DNA of 64,000 nucleotides from Phyllobacterium sp. T1293. GTDB lineage: Bacteria; Pseudomonadota; Alphaproteobacteria; Rhizobiales; Rhizobiaceae. Shown piece after piece: positions 28,501 through 37,153 of the stretch. The translations under genes and the position numbers were made by a program. Location: assembly GCF_020731415.2 (NCBI RefSeq), contig NZ_CP088273.1, positions 3,043,001-3,107,000 on the forward strand, in the 5' to 3' direction. Below the pieces are notes generated by a model that worked only from the letters and a program-made list of their open reading frames with translations, was not told the DNA's origin and searched no databases. How positions within the stretch are numbered: position 1 is the first letter of the stretch; each line of letters begins with the position of its first letter.

Positions 28501-29031
28501 AACATTGCCGTCAAGTCGCGCTGTTTGCAGCAACTGGCGTCTGGCTTCACCCACGAGCGCCATCTGCATCATGTCATCCATCAGTTCGAAGTGACCGGCG
28601 ATGTTCGCTTCCAGTGGAAACTGATGCAGAATGGCTTCGCAGAAGGCGTGAATGGTCTGAATTTTTAGACCGCCCGGTGTTTCCAGTGCGCGAGCAAACA
28701 GGCGCCGGGCCTGTGCGAGGCGAGCCGGGCTTGGGCCCCTGTCATCGATCTTCTCTATTGTCTGGGCGAGCGCCGCTTCCTCCATCGTCGCCCAGTCTGA
28801 CAGCCGGGCAAAAACGCGATTCTGCATGACGGCAGCTGCGGCCTTGGTATAGGTCAGGCACAATATTTTGGATGGATCAGTACCATCGAGCAGAAGCCGG
28901 ATGACGCGCTCGGTGAGAACATGGGTCTTACCGGAGCCCGCATTGGCTGACACCCAGACCGAATCCACAGGATTGGCGGCGCGGTTCTGGTCGGTGATCG
29001 TTTCATGCGGGATATTAAGCGGCTTTTTCAT
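25528..29031 (-). CDS. addA: Double-strand break repair helicase AddA
   Basis: Helicase-nuclease subunit of the AddAB complex, which resects DNA double-strand ends and loads RecA, replacing RecBCD in alphaproteobacteria. At 1167 aa it has the UvrD-type motor with Walker A SANAGSGKTHVLTER near residue 30, motif II VDEAQDTSPNQW, motif III AVGDEKQSIYSFQGA and motif VI YVGMTRAEDRL. The C-terminal RecB-like nuclease shows VLIVDYKTNRPAP. The start overlaps the addB stop as ATGA. Confidence 0.98.
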   Translation of the reverse strand: MKKPLNIPHETITDQNRAANPVDSVWVSANAGSGKTHVLTERVIRLLLDGTDPSKILCLTYTKAAAAVMQNRVFARLSDWATMEEAALAQTIEKIDDRGPSPARLAQARRLFARALETPGGLKIQTIHAFCEAILHQFPLEANIAGHFELMDDMMQMALVGEARRQLLQTARLDGNVELATAFADVLDAAGEFGLQELLDEAVHKRYDLTQFIREVGHDALRRPLFFAQFGFNGDETEADILSTLWPVPEFPQGVLEDIMAVPKGASRAQEFALLLRFAKVNEQVDQREEVLQSAFLKATGDPKSGSYVGSKGVTDRIPDFVERYDRAADRVFNGLDRLKQLRQIRLTLSALVLIDDLIGRYQHMKRARGLLDFDDLIVRTVTLLARQDAGPWVQYKLDKGIDHILVDEAQDTSPNQWRVIRLLSEEFFSGNTARNIRRTLFAVGDEKQSIYSFQGAIPEDFARHGRTTERNADNAELSFSKVNLNFSFRSVPDVLSAVDEVFKRPEANRGFGVDHGATVHTAIRSNDPGEVQIWDMLTPETAQQEEDWRTPVDSLPAPPVRLAEQIARTIDLWLKNGEIIEGKNRRLQARDIMVLVRKRDQFMPALSRELKKRQVPVAGADRLKLTDHIAVKDLMALGRFMLLPSDDLSLAALLKSPVFKWDDDQLFDLAYGRAENETLHQRLTIRAKSDPALAAVAKRLQEWRNRADTVPVFEFYADILGNGGARRELLARLGHEAGDVIDEFQNYAIATEKTGLPGLQAFLETLDAATPEIKRELDQSRDEVRIMTVHAAKGLEAAVVFLVDSGSSASSGGRTPNLLSFPMEEEEGWQGKGFLFVPSKSYATAFTGSIVENLKIRSEEEYRRLLYVGMTRAEDRLIVCGYRGARQSPDTWHGLVDAALSELSEPFEHPVGDIVARRYRKTARSSVPVEEPEPLPLRPVLPFPSSYRSPMAREAGLPRPLAPSGVSLLIEPEEEEPLVTGSPVLGSDGTDPSFAIRRGTVIHALLQTLPNLPVDQRLVAAERYLSRAAFDWKPEEIENALQSAFGVMNDPQFAPVFAPGSLAEIAIMGTLHLRGKDHAVSGVIDRLAVSESRVLIVDYKTNRPAPRTLADVPDAYVAQLALYRQLLEPLYPGKSVEAALLFTEGPHIIDIPVNEMQAALVRLTAS

Positions 29032-32000
29032 TCGCCGCCCTCCCCGCTGTCATCGGCTCCGCCAGCCGACCATTCCAGCACGCGCGCGAGATGATCATAA
29101 TCCCCGGTCAGATCGCTTTCCTTGAACGGCAATGCGCGCGACAGATAGCCCTTATGCGGGTCTTGGTAGGCAAGAAGCAATTCATTCAGCCGCAGCCAGG
29201 AAAGCTCACCCAGTTCAGGCGCTGTTTTCTCGCTCTTGTTTGCCGCTGTTCCAACTTTGAGGATCGACTCCGGATCAACTCTGCCATTTGGACGCAAGCG
29301 GACATAGAGCAGATCCGAGGCTTGACGCTTGCCGACTTCATGAAAGGCGCCGCGCGCAAGAAGCGCTGCTTCCAACGCCAGTTGCGGTGAGAGCAACACA
29401 TGAGCCTGTTTGCGTGATGGCGTGGAGCCCGTCTTGTAATCAATGATTTCAACAGTTCCATCGCTCATCAGATCAACACGGTCAGCACGGCCTGATAGCG
29501 TGACCCCAGTTGCTTCGACTGGAATTTTCTTCGATGCAATTTCCGGATGGCGTTCGGCAAGCAGCGGTGCGCGTTCCCGTTCCCATTGCAGAAATTCCGG
29601 CACAAGGCTGAGGAATCGCGGCCACCAAACGGCATCAATTTCTTCCGGCAGGGCAATGTCATCGAAATAGCGCCGCCCGATCTGCGAGAGGCGCGCCGCC
29701 GCATCGGCCTGAACAGGATTGATACCCTGCTCGGTGAAATGGGCCAGAATATTATGAAACAGCGAGCCGCGCTCCGCGGCGTCAGGATCGCGGATCAGCG
29801 GCTCAATGGGGCGCAGACGCAGGATGCGCCGGGCAAAGATCGCATAGGGATCGCGCCGCAACGTCTCGATTTCGGTGACGGAGAAATGTCTGGGTCTCGC
29901 TTCCAGTGGTGGCTTCGGCTCCGGACGTTTAACAAAATCCTCATCCGGCGCGTCATCAATCTCGCGCGCCCAATGCAGATATTGCGCACCGCGTGCGCGC
30001 AACTCATCGCTGGCTTTCTTCCCCAGTACCGTTTCAAGCCGTTGCAACCAGCGCGAAGCAACGGTTGGCGCATTGGCTGAGCGCTGTGCCCGGCTAAGGA
30101 TCACCCGCTCCATGCCAAGCGCCATCTGGAAGTCATGCGCCGCAAGGCCCGTGCGCCGCTCCGGCGGCTCCAGATTGATGATGGATTTCATCGGCCGCGA
30201 CATGAACGGATCATTGCGGGTCTTGCCCGGCCACGAACCCTCATTCAATCCGCCAATGATAACCGTATCAACTGTCTGCAGACGCGCTTCCAGCGCACCC
30301 CAGATGAACAGGCGCGGATGCGCCCCCGCCTTTGGCTTGACCACTTCACCCGCCATCAACGCTTCGATCATCGACGGCCATTCAACCGGCATGAAATCAA
30401 GGCCGGAATCAGCAGAAACGAGATTGCGCAGGAAAGCGGCGAATTGTTCACCCGCAGCCCCCGAATAAAGCCCGCCAATATCACCCCTGTCATCGCGAAC
30501 GAGATTTTCGAGACTGGCAATGGTCGCCTTGATGATATCAGTTATGCCGACCGGCTCGTCGATCTGCGTGAAGGCGTTAAGCTCATTCATGCATTTCCCA
30601 AGCGCCGCGCAGACAATGCGGGCAGCTTCAATCCGTTGGACGGAGATCTGGCGCAGCCAGACAGGTTCAAACGGAGAATCGCTGCCTTCAGCAAGACGTC
30701 GTTCAAAGAACTCCGCCAGTCCGGCCAGAGTGGCGCGTCCGGTGCCGCCACGCAGCGCGATCAATTCAATTGTTTCGGCGGCCTGACGCACTGCGTTACG
30801 GTCCATGCCAAGCCGGGTGAGCGGATGCTTGAGCAGGGCGAGCAACACGACAGGATCGCCGGGGTTGAAAACCGTTTCCAAGGTCAGCCGCAAAAGCGTT
30901 GCAGGCTGCGTCTCACGCAGGGCATGGCCACCAGAATCATCGGCGGCAATGTTGAAGCGTGCAAGCTCGCTGGCAACACGCCGGGCGAGATCACGATCGG
31001 CAGTGATCAGCGCTGCCGTTTTATCGGGCAACTCAATGGCATCGCGCAGGGCAATGGCAACGGCGAGCGCTTCCTCGCGCTCGTTGGCGGCTTCAATCAG
31101 GGCAACCGGAGCGACCGCCGCAGAGAATTGACTGCTGTCCCGATCGATTGTGCTCCATGCTTCGCTGGTTTCAGCGGGGCGCATTGCTTCGGCGAGCAGG
31201 TGCTCGCGTGCCCGCTTCTGCGGCGCAACTGCGCCAAGACGAACCACATCCTGACGAAGAACACCAAGCTCACCCAGAAGTTTCTTCAGACCGAATTGCG
31301 GATGTCCGAATATGGAAGGGTTGTCTTCTGTATTCGCCAAGACCTGCCAGCTTGTATCATCCATGTCACGATCAAGTCCCGGCAGAACCACGGCACCTTG
31401 TGGCAAAGCTGCAATTGCTGCCAGCAGATGCGCCGTGGCAGGAATCGAACCGGTAGAACCGGCCGCTATAACAGGGCCATCCGGAGGACTACGCACAAGC
31501 CGCTCCGCTTCCAGCTCAATCAGGCGGTTGCGATGCGCAGCCGGATTGGAGCGGTGCCGTTCGTTGAGAATTTCCGGCCATAGGCTGGTAACGATATTGA
31601 GAAAGTCCAGCGTGACCTGCCACCAGTTCGGCAGCTCCTCCGAGACGATGTTGGATAGGGTGCTCCAACCGCTGGCTTCAGTCTCCACCTGATCCATGAG
31701 TCCAGCCAGATCGCGCGCCAGCCAGATCGCATCCGCTGTTGTCGCGGGGATGGCAATATCCTCATTGCCGAACAAGGCACGAACATGCTCCGGCAAGCGT
31801 TCGCGCCATGGGCGAACAAGCCGTGCAAGCAGCAGGAGCCGTTCGGCGGAACCGACCGGTGGAAGCAGATCGAAAAATGCATCCGATCCCATATCAAACA
31901 TGGCCGCATCTTCATCCACATCGCCGAGCGGACGAATGACCGGCAGAATGGCGGATTTTACCGGGCTCTTTTCGACGAGCAATGACCGCAGCGTGCGCGC

Positions 32001-32171
32001 GGCGCGGCGGGTAGGCACATAGATGGTCGCCCGGGCCAGAGCCAGCGGATCGGCAGGGTTGACGGGAAAGCCTGAAATAAGGTTGCCAGAAAGGATCGCA
32101 TCAACCAGAGCGGGAAGAAACGGTTCTCCAGGCGCTATTGAAAAAATGCGGGGGCTGTGACGGTCAACCAT
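29028..32171 (-). CDS. addB: Double-strand break repair protein AddB
   Basis: Second subunit of AddAB, with an inactive helicase-like region and a C-terminal nuclease. The alphaproteobacterial type shows IYVPTRRAARTLRSLL near the N-terminus, GLNEGSWPGKTRNDPFMSRP in the middle and EIIDYKTGSTPSRKQ (nuclease) near residue 930. A late Cys set typical of the iron-sulfur AddB of Bacillus is not evident. The start chosen is the ATG at 32171 (MVDRHSPRIFSI), giving 1047 aa and an 8-bp overlap with murU; an in-frame start 24 bases upstream is possible. Confidence 0.96.
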   Translation of the reverse strand: MVDRHSPRIFSIAPGEPFLPALVDAILSGNLISGFPVNPADPLALARATIYVPTRRAARTLRSLLVEKSPVKSAILPVIRPLGDVDEDAAMFDMGSDAFFDLLPPVGSAERLLLLARLVRPWRERLPEHVRALFGNEDIAIPATTADAIWLARDLAGLMDQVETEASGWSTLSNIVSEELPNWWQVTLDFLNIVTSLWPEILNERHRSNPAAHRNRLIELEAERLVRSPPDGPVIAAGSTGSIPATAHLLAAIAALPQGAVVLPGLDRDMDDTSWQVLANTEDNPSIFGHPQFGLKKLLGELGVLRQDVVRLGAVAPQKRAREHLLAEAMRPAETSEAWSTIDRDSSQFSAAVAPVALIEAANEREEALAVAIALRDAIELPDKTAALITADRDLARRVASELARFNIAADDSGGHALRETQPATLLRLTLETVFNPGDPVVLLALLKHPLTRLGMDRNAVRQAAETIELIALRGGTGRATLAGLAEFFERRLAEGSDSPFEPVWLRQISVQRIEAARIVCAALGKCMNELNAFTQIDEPVGITDIIKATIASLENLVRDDRGDIGGLYSGAAGEQFAAFLRNLVSADSGLDFMPVEWPSMIEALMAGEVVKPKAGAHPRLFIWGALEARLQTVDTVIIGGLNEGSWPGKTRNDPFMSRPMKSIINLEPPERRTGLAAHDFQMALGMERVILSRAQRSANAPTVASRWLQRLETVLGKKASDELRARGAQYLHWAREIDDAPDEDFVKRPEPKPPLEARPRHFSVTEIETLRRDPYAIFARRILRLRPIEPLIRDPDAAERGSLFHNILAHFTEQGINPVQADAAARLSQIGRRYFDDIALPEEIDAVWWPRFLSLVPEFLQWERERAPLLAERHPEIASKKIPVEATGVTLSGRADRVDLMSDGTVEIIDYKTGSTPSRKQAHVLLSPQLALEAALLARGAFHEVGKRQASDLLYVRLRPNGRVDPESILKVGTAANKSEKTAPELGELSWLRLNELLLAYQDPHKGYLSRALPFKESDLTGDYDHLARVLEWSAGGADDSGEGGE

Positions 32172-32895
32172 GGCTCTCCTGCCCGAGACCAGCAATCGCG
32201 GCTTCCGCCTCTCCGATCGCCTCGGGCGTGCCGACAGTCAACCAATGACCCTGCATGGGCATCCCGTAGAGCCGCCCGGCGCTGATGGCTTCGTCAAAAT
32301 AGCGGTTGAGCGAGGAACGAATCGCGGTCTTTCCGGCAAACAGTCGCGGATGGGTGATCGCAGCGCCGCCATAGATATAGGGTAAGGCATCATCTTTGCG
32401 GAACCGCTGCAACGATCCATCAGCAGCCACGGTGAAATCCCCGCGCCCTTCATAGCCGGTTGCCTGATCCATTCGCGCGATCATCAGAAGGATATCCATC
32501 TTCGAAGCATCCCATGCTTCGGCGAGTCGAACAAGGTTAGGGCGAGATCCTTCAATCCAGAATGTATCGGCATTGAGGATATAGAACGCTTCCGAACCAA
32601 TCAGCGGTAGAGCGTTGATGATCCCGCCTGCAGAATCAAGCAATTCGGCTCGCTCGTCCGACACAGTGATCGCTGGTGTTCGCCGCGATTTGAGATGCGA
32701 TTCCACCTGATCGGCCAAATAATGGACATTGACAACCGTTCGCCCAACCCCTGCTGCGGCCAGTGAATCCAAACCCCAGTCGATCAATGATTTGCCGGCT
32801 ACCTTTACCAATGGTTTAGGTATTGTATCCGTGATGGGGCGCATACGCTTGCCCAGCCCTGCCGCCAAGATCATTGCCGTATCGGGTATCGCCAT
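32164..32895 (-). CDS. murU: N-acetylmuramate-1-phosphate uridylyltransferase-like nucleotidyltransferase
   Basis: 243-aa sugar-1-phosphate nucleotidyltransferase. MurU turns N-acetylmuramate 1-phosphate and UTP into UDP-MurNAc in cell-wall recycling. The signature MILAAGLGKRMRPITD is at the N-terminus; PKPLVKVAGKSLIDW and the metal-binding LNADTFW (about residue 110) follow. The neighbour upstream is a TsaE-AmgK fusion whose kinase half would supply the substrate, which supports MurU over the generic mannose-1-phosphate guanylyltransferase label. It starts directly after that gene's stop. Confidence 0.85.
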   Translation of the reverse strand: MAIPDTAMILAAGLGKRMRPITDTIPKPLVKVAGKSLIDWGLDSLAAAGVGRTVVNVHYLADQVESHLKSRRTPAITVSDERAELLDSAGGIINALPLIGSEAFYILNADTFWIEGSRPNLVRLAEAWDASKMDILLMIARMDQATGYEGRGDFTVAADGSLQRFRKDDALPYIYGGAAITHPRLFAGKTAIRSSLNRYFDEAISAGRLYGMPMQGHWLTVGTPEAIGEAEAAIAGLGQESHG

Positions 32896-34407
32896 TTACT
32901 GCAGCTCCAGGGAAAGAATGCCCATCTTCTCGCACCACTCGCGCACTGGTTTCAGCGACGGATGAACAAGGGCGCTGGCAAGGTAGGTCTGAATGCGCGG
33001 AAGATGTTTCAGGTAATAGGGTTTTCCGTCGCGTTCATCCAGCCGCACAAAAATCCCGAGAATTTTGGCATTACGTTGCGCTGCCATAATTGAAAATGCC
33101 TGCAGAAAGGCGGCTTCGTTGAATGATGTGTCGCGTGATCGCCGTTCTTCAATATACGCGTCAAGCAGATGTTTCTGGAGCGCGGGGTCAATTGTTACAC
33201 GCGCATCAAGCACCAGAGATGCGACATCATAGGCGGATGGACCGATCATCGCGTCCTGAAAGTCGATAAGTCCAACGCGGTCCGTGCCTGTTGCCTCACT
33301 GCGCCAAAGGATATTGGGCGAGTGAAAATCCCGTTGAACAAGGCTTTTCTCAGAATTAGTGAGCTGACTAAATACCATATCCCAGGCGCCGACATATTCG
33401 TCTTTCTGTTCAGGTGTCAGCGGCTTACCAGACATGCGCCGAACATACCAGTCAGACAGAAGTTCAACCTCAATCATCATGGCATCGCGGTCAAAATCAT
33501 GGACATGATGAGAGCGGTTTTTGGCGACCTCAATGTCCCGCGCCCATGAACGCTCATGCATCCGCGCAAGCAACCGTACAGAGGCCTCGTAGCGTTCGAC
33601 AATCGGCGCTCCGTCATCATCAAGTATGCCTTCACTTCCAAGGTTTTCCAGCAGCAGGAAACCGTTATCAAGATCATCAGACATGATTTGCGGAACGTAG
33701 AAACCATTCGACCGCAGGAGTTGATTGATTGCGACGAAAGCTGTGACGGACTGGGAAAGATGGGCAATCTGCATATAGGTCTTGCCGTCACGCAGGATGG
33801 GTCCACCGGGATTATAGGGGGAGTTCATCAGGATCAGCGGACGCACACAGCCGGTATCAACCGTTTCATAGCCGCGTGCAGAAGCATCACCGAGCAGATA
33901 GCGGCGGTCAGCCGTGGCATATCCCGCCCGACCGAGAAAAGTCCGTATGGAAAGGGATCTTTGTAATCTTGCAAGCGAGGCAGCCTCGCCTTCAATTTCC
34001 GCCTTGCGGCCATCGCCATCATTGAGAAGATTGATACGGATGGTCGGCTTTGCCAGAGCATCATCAGCCCGCTCGGGCCATTCCACCAGCACCGCGCCGT
34101 CTTCGAGCGCTTCATCAAGTCCAAGCTCATCTATCTCTTCGCTGGACGAGAGCCGGTATAAATCCACATGACTGATCGGCAGACGCAGCTCCGGATAAGC
34201 TTGCACGATGGTGAAGGTGGGACTTGGAACTTCATAGGTGCCATCATTGGCGATGGTGCGGATGAGCCCTCGGGCAAGCGTGGACTTTCCTGCGCCGAGA
34301 TCACCAGAAAGGGTAACAAGATCGCCCTTGACCAACGCCAGCGCCAAATCCTGGCCAAGCCGTTCCGTATCTTCTGCCGTTGCAAGCTGGATAATCAAAG
34401 ACGTCAT
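32896..34407 (-). CDS. TsaE / AmgK-type phosphotransferase fusion
   Basis: 503-aa bifunctional protein. Residues 1 to about 150 are TsaE, the ATPase of the tRNA t6A37 threonylcarbamoyl complex, with Walker A GDLGAGKS (35-42), HVDLYRL (80-86) and VEWPER (108-113). Residues from about 165 are an aminoglycoside-phosphotransferase-fold kinase resembling AmgK, which phosphorylates MurNAc and GlcNAc at C1. Its catalytic loop reads QRDFHSPN with D360 and N365, and the metal loop IDFQDA has D382; Gln replaces the usual His at 358. The ATG at 34407 is 7 bases after the DivL stop. The murU gene follows immediately. Confidence 0.93.
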   Translation of the reverse strand: MTSLIIQLATAEDTERLGQDLALALVKGDLVTLSGDLGAGKSTLARGLIRTIANDGTYEVPSPTFTIVQAYPELRLPISHVDLYRLSSSEEIDELGLDEALEDGAVLVEWPERADDALAKPTIRINLLNDGDGRKAEIEGEAASLARLQRSLSIRTFLGRAGYATADRRYLLGDASARGYETVDTGCVRPLILMNSPYNPGGPILRDGKTYMQIAHLSQSVTAFVAINQLLRSNGFYVPQIMSDDLDNGFLLLENLGSEGILDDDGAPIVERYEASVRLLARMHERSWARDIEVAKNRSHHVHDFDRDAMMIEVELLSDWYVRRMSGKPLTPEQKDEYVGAWDMVFSQLTNSEKSLVQRDFHSPNILWRSEATGTDRVGLIDFQDAMIGPSAYDVASLVLDARVTIDPALQKHLLDAYIEERRSRDTSFNEAAFLQAFSIMAAQRNAKILGIFVRLDERDGKPYYLKHLPRIQTYLASALVHPSLKPVREWCEKMGILSLELQ

Positions 34408-34414
34408 GGGCGCC

Positions 34415-36946
34415 TTATTCGGCAGCAATGCTGAAAGTGCGCGCTTCCAGCGGGAAGCGGCATGTCACCAGCGTTCCCCTGCCAGCGGCACTGCTGATGT
34501 CGACCTTGCCGCCATGCAACTCCACAAAACCCTTGACGATAGACAGTCCAAGACCGGCACCGCGCTTGCGCCCGCCATTGGGATAGGGCTGGAAGCGCTT
34601 GAAGATGCTGTCGAGAACATAGTCAGGCATGCCAGGACCATTGTCCTGAACGCTGAAAATCATCTCGCCCGGCTCGCGCCTGCAGGTCAAAGTAATCGTG
34701 CTGCCTTCCGGCGCATAATTGACGGCATTGCTCAGGAGATTGGAAAGCACCTGCTTGACCCGGCTGGCATCGGCGCGGAAAGAACCGGCACCTGAGGCAA
34801 TGTGCGTGTCGAGCAGGATGTTATGCTCCTTCAGTCGCTCCGCCACTTTTTCAGAGGCTGTCGCGACGGCATCGGCAACGGAAACGTCACTGATATCAAG
34901 CTCCATAATCCCGGCATCAACGGTAGCAAGGTCGAGAATATCGTTGACGATGGTCAACAGAACCGAAGAGGACGTGCCGATATGATCAAGATAATCGCGC
35001 TGGCGCTCATTGAGCGGCCCGGTCATCGGCGTCTGCAGGAGTTCGGTGAAACCCATAATGTTGGTGAGTGGGGAACGCAGCTCGTAAGAAACATGCTGGA
35101 CGAAATCGTTCTTCAACTCGTCCGTGCGCTCCAGCGCCTCATTCTTTTCCTTCAGGGCACGTTCGACCTGTACGGAATCCGTCACATCGACAAATGTCAG
35201 CATGGTCTGGCCGCTCGGCAAAGGCGCGGAGGCAAAGTAGAGAATCTTGCCGGTTGTCAGCTCAATATGGCCGGACAGGGATTCCCGCTTGTCGTCAAAG
35301 CCCGTGACAGTGGTTACAAAATTCTCCCACTGCGCCGCGTTGGAGACCGGCTCACACAGGCGGCGAATGGCCGAAATATGCATGCCCTCGGCGATCTGCT
35401 CGGCTTTTAGCGACCAAAGCGAGGCAAAGGCCGGGTTAGACAGCCTGATCTTGCCGTCGGAACCAAACACGGCCACACCTTCAGCCAGATGGTCCAGTGT
35501 CTGGCCCTGCACCTTGATGAGCGTATTGTACCGGCTTTCCAGTTGAAGCTTTTCAGTCAGGTTCTCGAAGACCCAGGTCACGCCGCCCTTGGGCTGCGGA
35601 TTAACAATGACACGCAAGGTGCGGCCATCGGTCAAATGCCACAAATGCTCCTGCGATTCGACCGAATGGTAGGCCGAAAGCATGGATTCCTTCCATCGGC
35701 GCCAATCCGGCTGCTCAGGCAAGGTGCCATCGCTGCGGAAACGGTCCAGCAGCATGGCATTGTCAGGCCGGCTTTCAAGCAATGCGGTTTCCAGCCCCCA
35801 AAGCTTGGCGAATGCCTGATTGAAGAATTGCAGCTTCCTGTTCGCATCGAACATTGCGACGGCAGAGTTTAACTGGTCCAGCGTATCGGAATGGTTGAGG
35901 ACGGTACGCTTGAACTCCTCACGCACCAGTTCAATATCGCTCACATCATTGGCAAGACCGGCGGAGCCTGCACTGCTGGCCACATCCGTGACCCGGAACA
36001 CATGGCGATTGCCAGCCACAACCGTGGAAAGCTCGTCTCGGAAGGCTTGTGCCGTAGCTTTTTCGCGCTCAATGCGCTCGCGCGCCTGAACGCCGAAAAG
36101 CTCGCGGGCTTCCGCCACGGCAATATTTACATCATTGCCATCAACAGCCTTGGCATAGGCCATATTAACCCAATTGAGCTTGCCGCTCCTGTCGCGGCTC
36201 CATGCGGGCATTTCCAGCTGTTCCAGCAAGCCCCGCAAGGTCGTCAGCGATTCATTGAGCTGATAGTTTTCCGTTTTGAGCAAGGCCTGCGTCGCGCGCG
36301 CTTCGCCAAGACTGATGAAACGAACAATGGCATAGCTGCCGGAGGTACGACCCTGGATTTCCAGCGGCGTTCCCTTTGATGTTTCAACAACAATATCAAA
36401 GGGACGAGCCTTGCCACGCAAGGCTTCGATGGAGCGATCAAGCAAGGTCGCGGAATCAATGCGCAACCAGCGCCCATAGGCCAGAAATAGAGAACGGTCT
36501 TCGGGAATGCCTATTTCCTGCGGCAGACTGCCGACGAGATTGGGCGTCGTGGAATTGCCTTCCCAGACAACGACCCGTTGATCTTTGAGATTGAGAAGAG
36601 CTTCGCTGCGCTGAACGGCAACATTAAGATCGGCAACCTTGTCACGCAACTGACGGTTTTCATTGGCGATGCGGCTGCGCTCGCGGATCAGCCAGCCGGC
36701 TGACAAAAGGGCTGCACCCATAGCGCCCAGGAACATGGCAAACTGGATAACTTCGAACGTGCCGAATGCCACACCGAAGGGCGTGTTGATCTTGCCAAGC
36801 GGGTCATTGGCATGGGCAGCGAAGCATGTCGCACCAAGAATTGAAAGGGTCGAGCCGGCTCCTGCCAATGCAGTCCGCAGTTTCTTCAGCACCCGCCTTC
36901 CGCGTGCTGCATCTTTTCCGCGAACATCCCCATCAACAATTTTCAT
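34415..36946 (-). CDS. divL: DivL-like PAS sensor kinase with Tyr in place of the phospho-accepting His
   Basis: 843-aa membrane-anchored kinase homologue. Two hydrophobic segments (about 27-45 and 64-87) precede PAS-like domains (about 240-320, 355-460 and 480-590), then a dimerisation helix and an ATPase domain. The H-box reads HVSYELRSPL: Y621 stands where histidine kinases carry the phosphorylated His, the hallmark of Caulobacter DivL, which regulates CckA and hence CtrA through DivK. The ATPase boxes DNGPGMPD and GRKRGAGLGLSIVKGF look intact. It is the first gene of a divL-tsaE/amgK-murU-addB-addA-trxA run, behind the ahcY terminator. Confidence 0.9.
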   Translation of the reverse strand: MKIVDGDVRGKDAARGRRVLKKLRTALAGAGSTLSILGATCFAAHANDPLGKINTPFGVAFGTFEVIQFAMFLGAMGAALLSAGWLIRERSRIANENRQLRDKVADLNVAVQRSEALLNLKDQRVVVWEGNSTTPNLVGSLPQEIGIPEDRSLFLAYGRWLRIDSATLLDRSIEALRGKARPFDIVVETSKGTPLEIQGRTSGSYAIVRFISLGEARATQALLKTENYQLNESLTTLRGLLEQLEMPAWSRDRSGKLNWVNMAYAKAVDGNDVNIAVAEARELFGVQARERIEREKATAQAFRDELSTVVAGNRHVFRVTDVASSAGSAGLANDVSDIELVREEFKRTVLNHSDTLDQLNSAVAMFDANRKLQFFNQAFAKLWGLETALLESRPDNAMLLDRFRSDGTLPEQPDWRRWKESMLSAYHSVESQEHLWHLTDGRTLRVIVNPQPKGGVTWVFENLTEKLQLESRYNTLIKVQGQTLDHLAEGVAVFGSDGKIRLSNPAFASLWSLKAEQIAEGMHISAIRRLCEPVSNAAQWENFVTTVTGFDDKRESLSGHIELTTGKILYFASAPLPSGQTMLTFVDVTDSVQVERALKEKNEALERTDELKNDFVQHVSYELRSPLTNIMGFTELLQTPMTGPLNERQRDYLDHIGTSSSVLLTIVNDILDLATVDAGIMELDISDVSVADAVATASEKVAERLKEHNILLDTHIASGAGSFRADASRVKQVLSNLLSNAVNYAPEGSTITLTCRREPGEMIFSVQDNGPGMPDYVLDSIFKRFQPYPNGGRKRGAGLGLSIVKGFVELHGGKVDISSAAGRGTLVTCRFPLEARTFSIAAE

Positions 36947-37085
36947 ATCAGCCGTCGTCGCCCCATCCTGAGAGATATCTCATGTTCCAACCCATCTGAT
37001 TGATCCAACCATTTGGCCCATCTGGAAGAAAGCTATCCCGAATCACTACAATAAACCCTTGGCGAATCGACGGGAAGAACTCAGC

Positions 37086-37125
37086 GCAAAAAAGAAAGCC
37101 GAAGAATTTGTCAATCCTTCGGCTT
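37086..37125 (-). terminator. Terminator of ahcY
   Basis: On the minus strand AAGCCGAAG pairs with CTTCGGCTT, then TCTTTTTTGC, 28 bases past the stop. Confidence 0.88.
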
Positions 37126-37153
37126 CCATATATTGTGGGTATTAGTTAACGGA

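Noticed and set aside
30135..31583. Open frame of 482 codons on the plus strand opposite addB
   Set aside because: Antisense shadow of a GC-biased gene; rich in Arg, Gln and His without domains or a ribosome site.
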